This document shows, one piece after another, positions 55,160 through 63,922 of a stretch of DNA of 64,000 nucleotides. The stretch covers positions 45,731 through 109,730 of the forward strand of contig NZ_JAAXPA010000029.1 in assembly GCF_012396235.1 (NCBI RefSeq). The letters are read 5' to 3'. A program made the translations under genes and the position numbers. The stretch's first letter is position 1, and the number at the start of each line of letters is the position of its first letter. Origin of the DNA: Rhodococcus opacus (GTDB lineage Bacteria > Actinomycetota > Actinomycetes > Mycobacteriales > Mycobacteriaceae). A model generated the notes under the pieces. It saw nothing but the letters and a program-made list of their open reading frames with translations, was not told where the DNA came from and searched no databases.

Positions 55160-56323
55160 TCAGCGCACGTCGACCCACGCACGGGATGCGACCGATGCCG
55201 TGATGGCGTCGAGAGCTTCGGCCGCGGCCACGGCGTCGGCGATCGTTGCGCCCCGGGGCTTTCCGTCGACGATCGAGGCGATGAAGTTGTTCCCCTCGAT
55301 GACCTTGAGGTCGTCGTAGCTCATCGAGGACGCGGAACCCGGCTGGAAACGGGCATACGCTCCTGCGTCGGGGCCCACCCACACCGTGGTGATCGACTGG
55401 TCCTGGTATTTGCTCCCGAGGCTCGTTCCGAGTTCGTTCATCCGGCGGAAGTCCCAGTACACCGCACCCTTGGTGCCGTGGATTTCGAACCCGTAGTTGT
55501 TCTGCTCGCCGACGGCCACGCGACTCGCGTCCAGCGTTACCCGTCCGCCGGACGACAGGCGAACCAGCGCGCTGACGAAGTCGTCGTTCTCCACCGGCCC
55601 CAATTTGCCGCCCGTCGCGCGCGCATGCCCGCTGGTGGCACCCGTCGGGACAGCGCGCTGGGGGATGAAGATCGCGGTGTCGGCCACGACTGCGTCGATG
55701 TCGCCGAGCAGGTACCGGACCAGGTCGACACCGTGCGAGGCAAGGTCTCCCAGAACGCCCGACCCACCGCGCGCGTTCTCGTAACGCCAGCTCAGCGCCC
55801 CGTCCGGATGCGCGGCGTAGTCGCTGAGGAAGCGGAATCGCGAGTGCGTGATGGTGCCCAGTTCGCCCGACGCGATGAGGTCGTGCGCCATCGCGACGGC
55901 GGGTGCGTTGCGGTAGTTGAATCCGACGGTCGACTGGACGCCCGCCTTCTCGACGGCGGCGGCCACTGCCTTCGCATCCTCGGATGACAGCCCGACCGGC
56001 TTCTCGATCCAGATGTGCTTGCCCGCCTCGGCCATCGCGACACCGATCTCGCGGTGTAGGAAGTTCGGTGCGGTGATGCTGACTGCGTCGATGTTCTGGT
56101 CGGCGGCGATGTCACGCCAGTCGGTCAGCGCTACGCCGAACCCGAATTGGGCGGCGGCCTCCTCGGCGCGGCCGGGTACCTCGTCGGCGACGGCGCCCAG
56201 ACGGATCGGCGGCGCTTCCGGGAAGTGGTGGCGCTGACGGAGATATGCGTTCGTGTGCACTCGGCCCATCCAGCCGAATCCGGCGACGGCTACTGCGATT
56301 TCGGTGGGGTTGACGTTGGTCAA
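55160..56323 (-). CDS. Gfo/Idh/MocA-family oxidoreductase
   Basis: A 387-aa dehydrogenase: VAVAGFGWMGRVHTNAYLRQ (NAD site), VSITAPNFLHREI, IEKPVGLSSEDAK (catalytic Lys), and GSGVLGDLASHGVDLVRYLL. The TTG start at 56323 has GGAG 6 bases upstream; a longer frame to 56392 lacks a ribosome site. It is related to glucose 6-dehydrogenase-like/inositol-type enzymes, but isolated here, so the substrate is unknown. Confidence 0.85.
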   Translation of the reverse strand: MTNVNPTEIAVAVAGFGWMGRVHTNAYLRQRHHFPEAPPIRLGAVADEVPGRAEEAAAQFGFGVALTDWRDIAADQNIDAVSITAPNFLHREIGVAMAEAGKHIWIEKPVGLSSEDAKAVAAAVEKAGVQSTVGFNYRNAPAVAMAHDLIASGELGTITHSRFRFLSDYAAHPDGALSWRYENARGGSGVLGDLASHGVDLVRYLLGDIDAVVADTAIFIPQRAVPTGATSGHARATGGKLGPVENDDFVSALVRLSSGGRVTLDASRVAVGEQNNYGFEIHGTKGAVYWDFRRMNELGTSLGSKYQDQSITTVWVGPDAGAYARFQPGSASSMSYDDLKVIEGNNFIASIVDGKPRGATIADAVAAAEALDAITASVASRAWVDVR

Positions 56324-56473
56324 GATCGACTCCGGAACTGATCGGGCGGCGTGTGTCTCTACGACAGTGCTGCGCGCCGGGAGCGAAGTCAATCATTTGT
56401 GCTGACAAAGTGGCTCTCGAGGTGATTTTGATGGCTTTCCGACCTACTCGAACCTCACACCACCCTGCGCGGA

Positions 56474-56505
56474 GGGGACCGCTGAAAGCCCGACCAGCGG
56501 TCCCC
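56474..56505. terminator. Hairpin terminator
   Basis: GGGGACCGCTG (56474-56484) pairs perfectly with CAGCGGTCCCC (56495-56505), 11-bp stem and 10-base loop. It is 54 bases past the stop of the small minus-strand gene at 56559. Confidence 0.65.
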
Positions 56506-56558
56506 TGCCGTGAGCCGGTGACCCTCACCCGGATCAACCAGCGCACTTCCGTCAGCGG

Positions 56559-56834
56559 CTACGCACCCGCGCGTCGCACCAGTGCCGGTACGCCGGCGTC
56601 GACCCTAACCATCCACTGATCCAGCGACTCGAACATCTCGTCCCCCGACGGTCCACCGGGAACAGAGAGTTCATGCAACGCTTGGCCTTCCGAAGGAACA
56701 AGCGAAACCTGAGGCGGAACGTCCTCACCCGATGCCGGGCCCGACGCCACGTCCGCAGTTCGCAGGACAGCGGCGAGAATGCTGCCCTGCCCAGCGGCGA
56801 GAAAAAGCCCCTGAGGGGTTGTCGACCAAGCCAT
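56559..56834 (-). CDS. Small hypothetical protein (91 aa)
   Basis: ATG at 56834 with AAAGGAC 8 bases upstream, encoding MAWSTTPQGLFLAAGQGSIL and a mixed remainder ending VRVDAGVPALVRRAGA. There is no membrane segment and no recognised family. A convincing ribosome site and a terminator downstream argue that it is expressed. It is 154 bases from the LapA-like gene. Function unknown. Confidence 0.5.
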   Translation of the reverse strand: MAWSTTPQGLFLAAGQGSILAAVLRTADVASGPASGEDVPPQVSLVPSEGQALHELSVPGGPSGDEMFESLDQWMVRVDAGVPALVRRAGA

Positions 56835-56988
56835 TTCGGTGTCCTTTCGTCGAATCACGAATGCGATACAGGACCGACCGTATGAGGAGATTCGACAGTT
56901 GAACCGAGTAGTCGACTACTCGAAATCTCTCGGCCGAGGGCCTGACCGGTCAACGCATCGATCGAGCGAACACGGAAACGAGCAACGG

Positions 56989-57390
56989 TCAGGTGGTCAG
57001 TTTCCGTTGCCGGTTCGCTGCCCGCCGGATCTGAAGGATTCGTACACCGCCGACGAGCGCCATGATCACCGCGCCCGCGATGGCCGCGAACAGCAGGGTG
57101 ACACCGAGCGGGACCGTGAACTCCCAGACGAACAGTTCCAGGACGACACTGTCGAGGTTCTGCAGGATGAACACGAGAAGCAGGACCAGGACGAGGATGC
57201 CGATGACCAGACCAGTCCAGGTCGCCCCGGTACGGGTGTGCTTGATCCCCTTGCCTCTCGCCACGTCCGACGGCACCCCGGAACCCGCGTCGTGGGGACG
57301 CGGGTCGGAGGACGGCACCTCACCACCAGGCGGGTGTCCTGTCGGGAGACCGGATCCGGAGTTCGGTGTTTCGTCCGTTGGCGGCAACAT
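56989..57390 (-). CDS. LapA-like (DUF1049) membrane protein
   Basis: A 133-aa protein. A Pro/Gly/Ser-rich N-terminal half is followed by GLVIGILVLVLLLVFILQNL, then the LapA motif DSVVLELFVWEFTVPLGVTL, a second membrane helix, and a basic end (RILQIRRAANRQRKL). Family members are small inner-membrane proteins linked to lipopolysaccharide assembly in Gram-negatives; the role in actinobacteria is unclear. Confidence 0.85.
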   Translation of the reverse strand: MLPPTDETPNSGSGLPTGHPPGGEVPSSDPRPHDAGSGVPSDVARGKGIKHTRTGATWTGLVIGILVLVLLLVFILQNLDSVVLELFVWEFTVPLGVTLLFAAIAGAVIMALVGGVRILQIRRAANRQRKLTT

Positions 57391-57463
57391 GAGACCCGAT
57401 TACCCAGGCCGTCACCCCACCAACCGGGTCGGGGCTGTTCCCTCGGGCGCGTCGGGTTGTCGA

Positions 57464-58252
57464 TCATCGTGGTGTAATCGCCGGGGGCAGGTAACGGTCG
57501 ATCAAATCCTGGATGGGATCTGGCGCCACCTGCGGCGGGGGTGACACCGGGTCCTGCGCGAAGGCACCGAGCACGTCGCTGGTGTGCTGTTCGGCGGTGC
57601 CGTACGTGTTGGCCGATACCGAGAAATCAGGCCCGAACGACGCAGAAGCGACAACACTGGGCCCGTAGTCCGACCAGCCCCATTTGGTTCCGGTCACCGA
57701 CGGCAGCCGCCCGGTGCCCCAGTTCTGATGGGTTCCGTCGGCGGCGGCGGGGGCCGCGGTGGCCATCCACTCCAGAATCTGGCTGTCCGGATCGATGGTC
57801 TTCTTCGCCTCGAGAAACGTCACGGTGTCCGCGGTGCTGGTCACCGCGTCGCCCCAGAATCCGGATCCCCGGGTACTGGTGAGCCGATACTCGGCGGCGA
57901 TCACATCGATCGACTGCGGGTACTTGGCGTACGCCTGCGAGGCGGCGTTGTCGTCGCTGTCACGGATCATCCGCTGCCCGAGCGCGAGCTCCTCGGGCGA
58001 GCCGTCGCCGTGCCGGAGCAGGTAGTCGGCTACATATAGTTTCACGATGGACAATCCCGGCCTGGCTTCCCCCTGATTCGCCGTCCCGATGCGGGTTCCG
58101 CTCGGGGTGTGCATGAACGACAGCGCGGTCCGCCCCGGCACCTCGTCGATCCTGTCGGGCGTCGGCGCCGAGTGAGCCGTCATTCCGGACGCGAACGCGA
58201 CGAGCCCGGCTACCAACAGCGACAGCGCGGAGCGACACACCCACCTGTTCAT
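57464..58252 (-). CDS. Exported beta-lactamase-fold serine hydrolase
   Basis: A 262-aa protein with a signal peptide (VCRSALSLLVAGLVAFASGM). The class A-like motifs are SIVK (68-71, SxxK) and SDDN (99-102, SDN-like), with a possible KTG equivalent in TGTKWGW. It is smaller and less conserved than true class A beta-lactamases, and the general-base glutamate is not recognisable, so a penicillin-interactive or peptidoglycan-related role is more likely than resistance. ATG at 58252 lacks a strong ribosome site; an in-frame upstream start extends without homology. Confidence 0.75.
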   Translation of the reverse strand: MNRWVCRSALSLLVAGLVAFASGMTAHSAPTPDRIDEVPGRTALSFMHTPSGTRIGTANQGEARPGLSIVKLYVADYLLRHGDGSPEELALGQRMIRDSDDNAASQAYAKYPQSIDVIAAEYRLTSTRGSGFWGDAVTSTADTVTFLEAKKTIDPDSQILEWMATAAPAAADGTHQNWGTGRLPSVTGTKWGWSDYGPSVVASASFGPDFSVSANTYGTAEQHTSDVLGAFAQDPVSPPPQVAPDPIQDLIDRYLPPAITPR

Positions 58253-58431
58253 ACCGCGCGAGTACCCGGTTCCACCGGGCTCAGCCGTCCCGGTCACCGG
58301 AAATCTGGTTCCTACGGTGTCGGTGTCCCGAGTCGGTGCGCCGATCGGCACCGTCGGTGCACACTGAACTCAGCCCCGCGGCCCGGATCGGTGCTCTTAC
58401 CGGAACCGCGGAGGCGGTGCAGGAGGACCGG

Positions 58432-59784
58432 ATGTTCCACCGCGGCGAGCACGCCGTCACCGACGCTCCCACGCTCGACGAGGACCTGCTCGTCGAGCCC
58501 GTAGCCCGCCGCCGCCCGTGGGTCGAATTCTTCGCGTCCACGCCCGGACGGCTGTCCATGCTGGGGATCGCGCTCATCGCCGCGGTCATCGCGGCGGGCG
58601 CGATCACCTCGGCGGCGGTCGGCGCGCGGCAACAGCGCGTCGAGACACTGCGCACCCACACCGAGCCCCTGGCAAACGCCGCCCAGGCCCTCTACAGCTC
58701 GCTGTCGATCGCCGATGCCGCCGCTATCACGTCCTTCATCTCCGGTGGCGGTGGTGTCGAGTCGTCTACCGGCGCGGAGCAGTTCACCCAGGCGATCGGG
58801 GACGCGTCGAACGCGCTGGTCACGGCGACCAACGGGGTGTCGTCGCAGGACGCCGAATCGCTGGCGCTGCTGTCGGACGTGGTGCGCGACCTCGCCGAGT
58901 ACTTCAACCTCGTGGCCACGGCTCAGGCGAACGACCGGGCCGGCAACCCGGTCGGGGTGGCGTATCTGGCCGATGCGTCCGCGCTCATGCAGGACACCAT
59001 CCTCCCGTTGGCGGAGCGACTCTACGTCCATCAGGCCGAGGCGGTCGCCGAGACCCAGACGCACACCGCCCAGCTGCCCGCGGCCGCCTTCACGGTGACG
59101 GTGGCCGCCCTCGTCGCCCTCGTTCTCGCCCAGCTGTACCTCATCCGGAAGAGCAAGCGCCGGTTCAACCCCGGCCTCGCTGTCGCCACCCTGCTGATGG
59201 CCGGGCTTCTGTTGTGGCTGATCGCCGGAAGCCTGGTGTCGACATCGGCGAGTGAACACGCGAGAACCGAAGGAACGCAACCCATCAACGCGGTTGCCCG
59301 CGCTCGCATCCTGGCGCAGCAGGCCCGCGCCGACGAAACTCTCGCCATCCTGCAACGCGGGTCCGACACCCAGTCGGAAGTCGACTACGCGCGGCACTCC
59401 CAGACCTTGTCCGACGAGCTCACCCGGCAGCTGGAGAGCTCGCATGGTCGCGCCGCCGAGCAACACCTCCGCGACGCCGTGACGGCTCGCGACGGCTGGC
59501 TGGCCGCGCACCGGGACATCGAGGGCGCCCTCGAGCGCGGTGACTACCCGACAGCTGCGGCGATCGCCGCCGGATCCGGCTCGGGCACATCGTCGACGCA
59601 GTTCGCCGCCCTGGACGAGTCCCTCAGGAACGCGATCGAGCGACTCCGCAACGACGAGGCCAGCGCGGTGACGGACGTCTACCGGTCGATGTCGGCACTG
59701 GCAGTCGGTAGCATGATTATTGGCGTGTCCTGCGGATTCGCCGTCGGCGGGGGAATCTGGCCGCGATTGAACGAGTACCACTGA
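58432..59784 (+). CDS. glnX: GlnX-like integral membrane protein
   Basis: A 450-aa protein with four predicted membrane helices (GIALIAAVIAAGAITSAAVG; FTVTVAALVALVLAQLYLI; VATLLMAGLLLWLIAGSLV; ALAVGSMIIGVSCGFAVGGG). Two extracytoplasmic helical domains lie between them. It is immediately followed by a GlnH-type binding lipoprotein, which is the pairing of the actinobacterial glnX-glnH-pknG locus that senses amino acids and controls 2-oxoglutarate dehydrogenase through PknG. AGGAGG lies 5 bases before the ATG. Here no pknG follows. Confidence 0.85.
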   Translation: MFHRGEHAVTDAPTLDEDLLVEPVARRRPWVEFFASTPGRLSMLGIALIAAVIAAGAITSAAVGARQQRVETLRTHTEPLANAAQALYSSLSIADAAAITSFISGGGGVESSTGAEQFTQAIGDASNALVTATNGVSSQDAESLALLSDVVRDLAEYFNLVATAQANDRAGNPVGVAYLADASALMQDTILPLAERLYVHQAEAVAETQTHTAQLPAAAFTVTVAALVALVLAQLYLIRKSKRRFNPGLAVATLLMAGLLLWLIAGSLVSTSASEHARTEGTQPINAVARARILAQQARADETLAILQRGSDTQSEVDYARHSQTLSDELTRQLESSHGRAAEQHLRDAVTARDGWLAAHRDIEGALERGDYPTAAAIAAGSGSGTSSTQFAALDESLRNAIERLRNDEASAVTDVYRSMSALAVGSMIIGVSCGFAVGGGIWPRLNEYH

Positions 59785-60806
59785 TGACACAGGTGAGGCT
59801 TTCGAGACCGGTGGCAAGACGGTGCGCCCGGCACCTCGTCGGCGTTCTTGCCGTCGCTGTCCTCGCCGGCTGCGCCGCACCCGACCCTCTCACCCCGCCC
59901 ATCACGGGCACCTACACCGCACGACCGATGACGGAAGGCGCACAGATCATCCCGCCCACGAACAGTCCGCCGCCTGAACCGCCGCTCCCCGATTCGTGCG
60001 GGTCGCTCGCGAGCCTGCGACCCGGCCCGCAGCCCGCGCCCGGGCAGATGCCGCCCGGGGGATCACTCGCCGAGATCGCGGGACGGGGCCGGTTGATCGT
60101 CGGCGTCGACCAGAACACCAATCTGTTCAGCTTCCGAGACCCGACCACGGGCACCCTGCAGGGGTTCGACATCGATGTGGCGAAGGAGATCGCCCGGGAC
60201 ATCTTCGGCGATCCGACCAAAATCGAGTTCCGGCTGCTCACCTCCGCCGGCCGGTTCTCCGCACTCGAGAACAATGACGTAGACGTCGTCGTCCATGGCT
60301 TTTCGATCACGTGTGAACGTGCACAACTCGTCGGCTTCTCCACCGAGTATGTCCGCGCCTTTCAACGCATTCTGGTCCCTCGGGGTTCCGACATCGCCGG
60401 ACCGGCGGACCTGGCCGGAAAGCGGGTCTGCACCTTCATCGACACCACGTCGCTTGGCACCGTCCAACGGGTCGCGCCGGACGCCACGATCATCGCGGTC
60501 CCCGACTGGGACGACTGCCTGGTCACCATGCAGAAGAAGCAGGCCGACGCGACCAGCACCTCCGACTCGATCCTCGCCGGACTCGCTTCCCAGGACCGGA
60601 ATCTTCAGATCGTGGGGCCACGGCTGGAGGCAGAAGAGCACTGGGCGATCGGTGTCAACAAGGGCAGGGAAGATCTGGTGCGGTTCGTCAACGGCACCCT
60701 CGACCGACTACGTGCAGACGGCACGTGGACGAGCATCTACGACCGGTGGCTAGCGGCCCCGCTCGGACCCGTCGCGGGCCCGCCCCCACCTACCTATCGT
60801 GATTGA
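59784..60806 (+). CDS. glnH: GlnH-like solute-binding lipoprotein
   Basis: A 340-aa lipoprotein. The lipobox is LAGC after VLAVAVLAGC (Cys about residue 30), then a Pro-rich linker, and an SBP_bac_3 domain: IVGVDQNTNLFSFRDPTTGT, FDIDVAKEIARDIFG, DVVVHGFSITCERAQLVGFS, and AGKRVCTFIDTTSLG. In the M. tuberculosis/corynebacterial system GlnH binds Asp/Glu/Asn-type amino acids and signals through GlnX. The ATG overlaps the glnX stop by one base. No ABC transport genes are adjacent, which also argues for a sensing role. Confidence 0.87.
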   Translation: MTQVRLSRPVARRCARHLVGVLAVAVLAGCAAPDPLTPPITGTYTARPMTEGAQIIPPTNSPPPEPPLPDSCGSLASLRPGPQPAPGQMPPGGSLAEIAGRGRLIVGVDQNTNLFSFRDPTTGTLQGFDIDVAKEIARDIFGDPTKIEFRLLTSAGRFSALENNDVDVVVHGFSITCERAQLVGFSTEYVRAFQRILVPRGSDIAGPADLAGKRVCTFIDTTSLGTVQRVAPDATIIAVPDWDDCLVTMQKKQADATSTSDSILAGLASQDRNLQIVGPRLEAEEHWAIGVNKGREDLVRFVNGTLDRLRADGTWTSIYDRWLAAPLGPVAGPPPPTYRD

Positions 60807-61432
60807 GGGGCATGAAACGTCGGGCGCCGTCTCGAACCGCGCATATCCCTCGTCGATGACGATGCGGGAGACGCACTCTTCAACAAAATATGAAAATACT
60901 GGCCACCCTTGGTGCGTGACAATTCCGATGATCGCACCCGAATTCGCATGTGCATATCAGTGGCGGTCGAATCATTCCGCGCTTCACTAGCGCATTTCGG
61001 GTCAGCTGTTCCTCCACCAGGTCACGATGTCGACTCTCTTCGCCCAGGCTGCGAGCTGGTGCGCCCGAGTCCTCGCGACGGCGTGCAGCCGCGGTCGAAG
61101 CACATACATACTGATCAGACCGGCGGCCCGGCTGCCCCCAGGCGCGCCGGGCCACCGCTGTCCCGAATTGCTCCGTCGGTCAGCCGAGGCCGATGCCGCC
61201 GCCGAAGGTGACACTCAGCCAATTCAGGAAAATTCACGGGGTCTTCTCTTACTCCATTCATCGCGTTCGCGATCGCGGAACGTTTCACCAAACCCGAATA
61301 TTCTCACATGATGAAATTTAACAACCGTCCATATTGACCCGAATAATGGATCAATTCGTTCACGTGCATGGTGAGCAATCAGAGGGGCCGCTGGACTACA
61401 GGGGACACATCACGCGGCCGCGGGTGCGGGAA
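60807..61432. other. Long intergenic region without recognisable gene
   Basis: The 626 bases between glnH and the antiporter gene are less GC-rich in places (for example around 60885-60905 and 61300-61360) and contain no frame with both a plausible ribosome site and a recognisable domain. The place where pknG would stand is thus empty. It may contain decayed sequence. Confidence 0.5.
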
Positions 61433-62680
61433 TCACCTTCGAGTGTCTGGGGCGGGTCGGTTCTCCGGGCGGGGGTGGGCCCGGGCCCAGGCGGCGTAGC
61501 GGGCGGCGAGGGGGGCGGCGGTGAGTCCGTGCGCCAGGACGGAGAGTGCGATCGTGATAACCGCGGTGGTCAGGAGTAGTTCTTCGTGGGGTAGCTCGCC
61601 CGGTTCTTCGACGATGAGGATGGCGAAGACGATGGTGGCGAGGCCGCGGGGCCCGAACCAGCCGAGAAAGGCCAGGGTCGGGGCGCGTGGGTGGGTGCCG
61701 ACAAGGGACAGTGCGACGGGGATCATCCGGACGACGGTCAGGCTCACGACGGCGTACCCGAGCACGGCCCAGGAGAGACTCCCGAGTGCGGGACCGAGCA
61801 GCACGGCGCCGAAGACGATGAAGGTCACGGCGCTGAACAGGTCACCGGTCTCGTCGATCATGTGCCCGGCGTCGTCGTCGACGTCGGCGCGGCGCCGGAG
61901 TGCGCCGAAGGTCAGTCCGCCGACGAACGCGGCGATGAATCCGGAACCGCCCAGCGGCACGGCGGCGGTGTAGGCGAGCAGTGCTGCGGTCACCGGCACG
62001 GTGTGCGCCCACAGTGGGTCGAGGGCGTGGCGCCGACCGGCCGTCACCAGGACCGTGGCGGCGAGTACGCCTGCCACGACCCCGGCGACGACCCCGTATC
62101 CGATCTGCTCGGTGACCAGACGGGCGGCCGCACCATCGCCGATCGCGCCCGCTTCGGCTTGCGCGATCGCGAGCACGATCAGGAACAATGGCACACAGAT
62201 ACCGTCATTGAGGCCGCTTTCGACGTTCAAGCCCTGGCGTATCCGCATCGGCAGCACGGGGAGGGTGACCACGGCCTGACCGAGCGCGGCGTCGGTGGGG
62301 GCGAGGATCACCGCGAGCAGCAACGCCTCGGGCCAGGCGAGATCGCCGAGCACGATCGCGGCGGCACCGAATCCGGCCGCGATGGTCAGCGGCAGACCGA
62401 TACCGAGAAGTCGCGCAGGTAAGGAGATCTCGGTGCGGAGTTCGGCCAGGTCGACGTGTGCAGCGTCGGAGAACAGCACCAACGCCAGGGTCACCTCGGC
62501 GAGCAGTTTGACGATCTCGGCGGTGGCGTGCACGTCGACCACGCCGGCCGCCTCCACGCCGAGCAGGAGCCCGGTGACGGTGAAGACGATCGGGGCGGTG
62601 ATCGGCGTGCCCGCAACGCGCCGGGAGATCCCCGCGAAGCCGAGCAGGACCACGGCGATCGCGGGCAGCGCCCACGTCAT
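61433..62680 (-). CDS. Cation:proton antiporter (CPA1-type)
   Basis: A 415-aa membrane protein with about twelve helices: ISRRVAGTPITAPIVFTVTG near the start, LAEVTLALVLFSDAAHVDLA, AVILAPTDAALGQAVVTLP (the characteristic PTD), VESGLNDGICVPLFLIVLA (Asn-Asp of the ion site), and GWFGPRGLATIVFAILIVEE. It exchanges Na+ or K+ for H+. ATG at 62680 is used, with GAGG about 10 bases upstream; GTG at 62689 is possible. Confidence 0.88.
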   Translation of the reverse strand: MTWALPAIAVVLLGFAGISRRVAGTPITAPIVFTVTGLLLGVEAAGVVDVHATAEIVKLLAEVTLALVLFSDAAHVDLAELRTEISLPARLLGIGLPLTIAAGFGAAAIVLGDLAWPEALLLAVILAPTDAALGQAVVTLPVLPMRIRQGLNVESGLNDGICVPLFLIVLAIAQAEAGAIGDGAAARLVTEQIGYGVVAGVVAGVLAATVLVTAGRRHALDPLWAHTVPVTAALLAYTAAVPLGGSGFIAAFVGGLTFGALRRRADVDDDAGHMIDETGDLFSAVTFIVFGAVLLGPALGSLSWAVLGYAVVSLTVVRMIPVALSLVGTHPRAPTLAFLGWFGPRGLATIVFAILIVEEPGELPHEELLLTTAVITIALSVLAHGLTAAPLAARYAAWARAHPRPENRPAPDTRR

Positions 62681-62832
62681 GGCGGCCACGCCTCACACCC
62701 GGTCGATATCGCCGTGGCGCGAGGTCGTGTCGTGAGGCCGCAACCCTCGATTCGCATGATGAATCCCCTGTCCCATCGTCGTCCTCATAGGTTGCGGAAA
62801 TGCCTGTCGCACTGTTCGTTGTCGCTAGCCGT

Positions 62833-63261
62833 TCATCTCGCCGGTCGATATGGCCGTGCGGCTCGGTCTCTGTCGGGGTGCCAGGTCGAGACGGCCCAGA
62901 TCACCACGGCGTTGAGGGCGATGATCGTGATCGCCCACATGGGGTAGTAGGGCAACCAGAGGAAGTTGACGATGATCGAGATTGCGCAGATCACCATGGC
63001 GCCCCCTCGCGCCCAGGTGGCACCGGTGAACAGGGCGATTCCGGCGGCGGTGACGATCGCGCCGAGAACCAGGTGGGTCCACCCCCATGCGGTGAGGTCG
63101 AATTGGTAGGTGTAGTCGACTCCGGTGACGATTACCTCGTCCTTGGAGATCGCGGACAGGCCCTGGAGTAGCTCGAGGACACCGACGGTGACCAGCAGAA
63201 CCGCCCCACCCATCGCGGACCCTTGCGCCACACCGCGTTTGACCACAGATTCCTCGGACAT
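62833..63261 (-). CDS. Small membrane protein with four helices (DUF7144-like)
   Basis: A 142-aa protein: GSAMGGAVLLVTVGVLELLQ, then LSAISKDEVIVTGVDYTYQF, LTAWGWTHLVLGAIVTAAGI, and IVNFLWLPYYPMWAITIIAL. The pattern of four membrane helices matches the actinobacterial DUF7144 family of small membrane proteins. GGGAAGGG precedes the ATG. It is upstream of the antiporter gene in the same orientation with 152 bases between. Function unknown. Confidence 0.78.
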   Translation of the reverse strand: MSEESVVKRGVAQGSAMGGAVLLVTVGVLELLQGLSAISKDEVIVTGVDYTYQFDLTAWGWTHLVLGAIVTAAGIALFTGATWARGGAMVICAISIIVNFLWLPYYPMWAITIIALNAVVIWAVSTWHPDRDRAARPYRPAR

Positions 63262-63533
63262 GACCGTTTCCCTTCCCGGGCAACGCGTGAAGTTTCCGGC
63301 GAACTCCATTGTCCTCCGGTCGGGCCGGTGATGGCGGCAATTCGCGGCAGATGTGGTCCCGCCGAGTTGTCTCCAGGACCGGGAGCACGGGGACGACGCC
63401 CAAGCGTGATGGATTCGAAGCACGGACCGCCGGATCTCCGGTCATCTCGGAACATGCCCGTGGTCAGCCGCAGCATCTCCACGAGATGGCCCCGTTCGCG
63501 GTACCGGATGCGTGGGTGGGGCCTCGGAGTGTT

Positions 63534-63885
63534 TGAACCGCCCTGGATCGAGTGGAGACTTCGTTCAGGCCACCTCGAGGACCGAGGCGGCGGCGGTGGG
63601 GCGCTGTTCACGGTAGCGCGTCTCGTACTCGATCGGCGACAGGTAGTCGATCGACGAATGCAACCGGTCCGCATTGAACCAGCGAACCCACTCGGCAGTC
63701 TCCCGCTCCACCTCGTCCCGCCCGGACCACAATCGGTCCCGTCGATCAACTCGGTCTTGTAGAGCCCTATGGTCGATTCCATCATCGCGTTATCGAGGGC
63801 GTCCCCGGCGCTGCCGATCGAGCCCGCGATGCCCGATTCGGTCAGCCCGTCGACGAATACCCGTGAGGTATATTGGGCGGGCTCA
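63534..63885 (-). mobile_element. IS3-family insertion sequence remnant (transposase 3' end)
   Basis: Reading the minus strand, QYTSRVFVDGLTESGIAGSI, GDALDNAMMESTIGLYKTEL, then (after a frame change) RDRLWSGRDEVERETAEWV, WFNADRLHSSIDYLSPIEYE and a stop at 63565 give the C-terminal DDE part of an IS3 orfB. One base appears missing near ATCGAC (about 63742), which breaks the frame. The terminal TGAACCGCCCTGG at 63534 matches IS3-type inverted repeats. The 5' side of the element is cut at about 63885, where other sequence begins. Confidence 0.8.
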
Positions 63886-63922
63886 ACCGGTCGATGCAAC
63901 ACCTCGATCACGGAGGTGTGCA

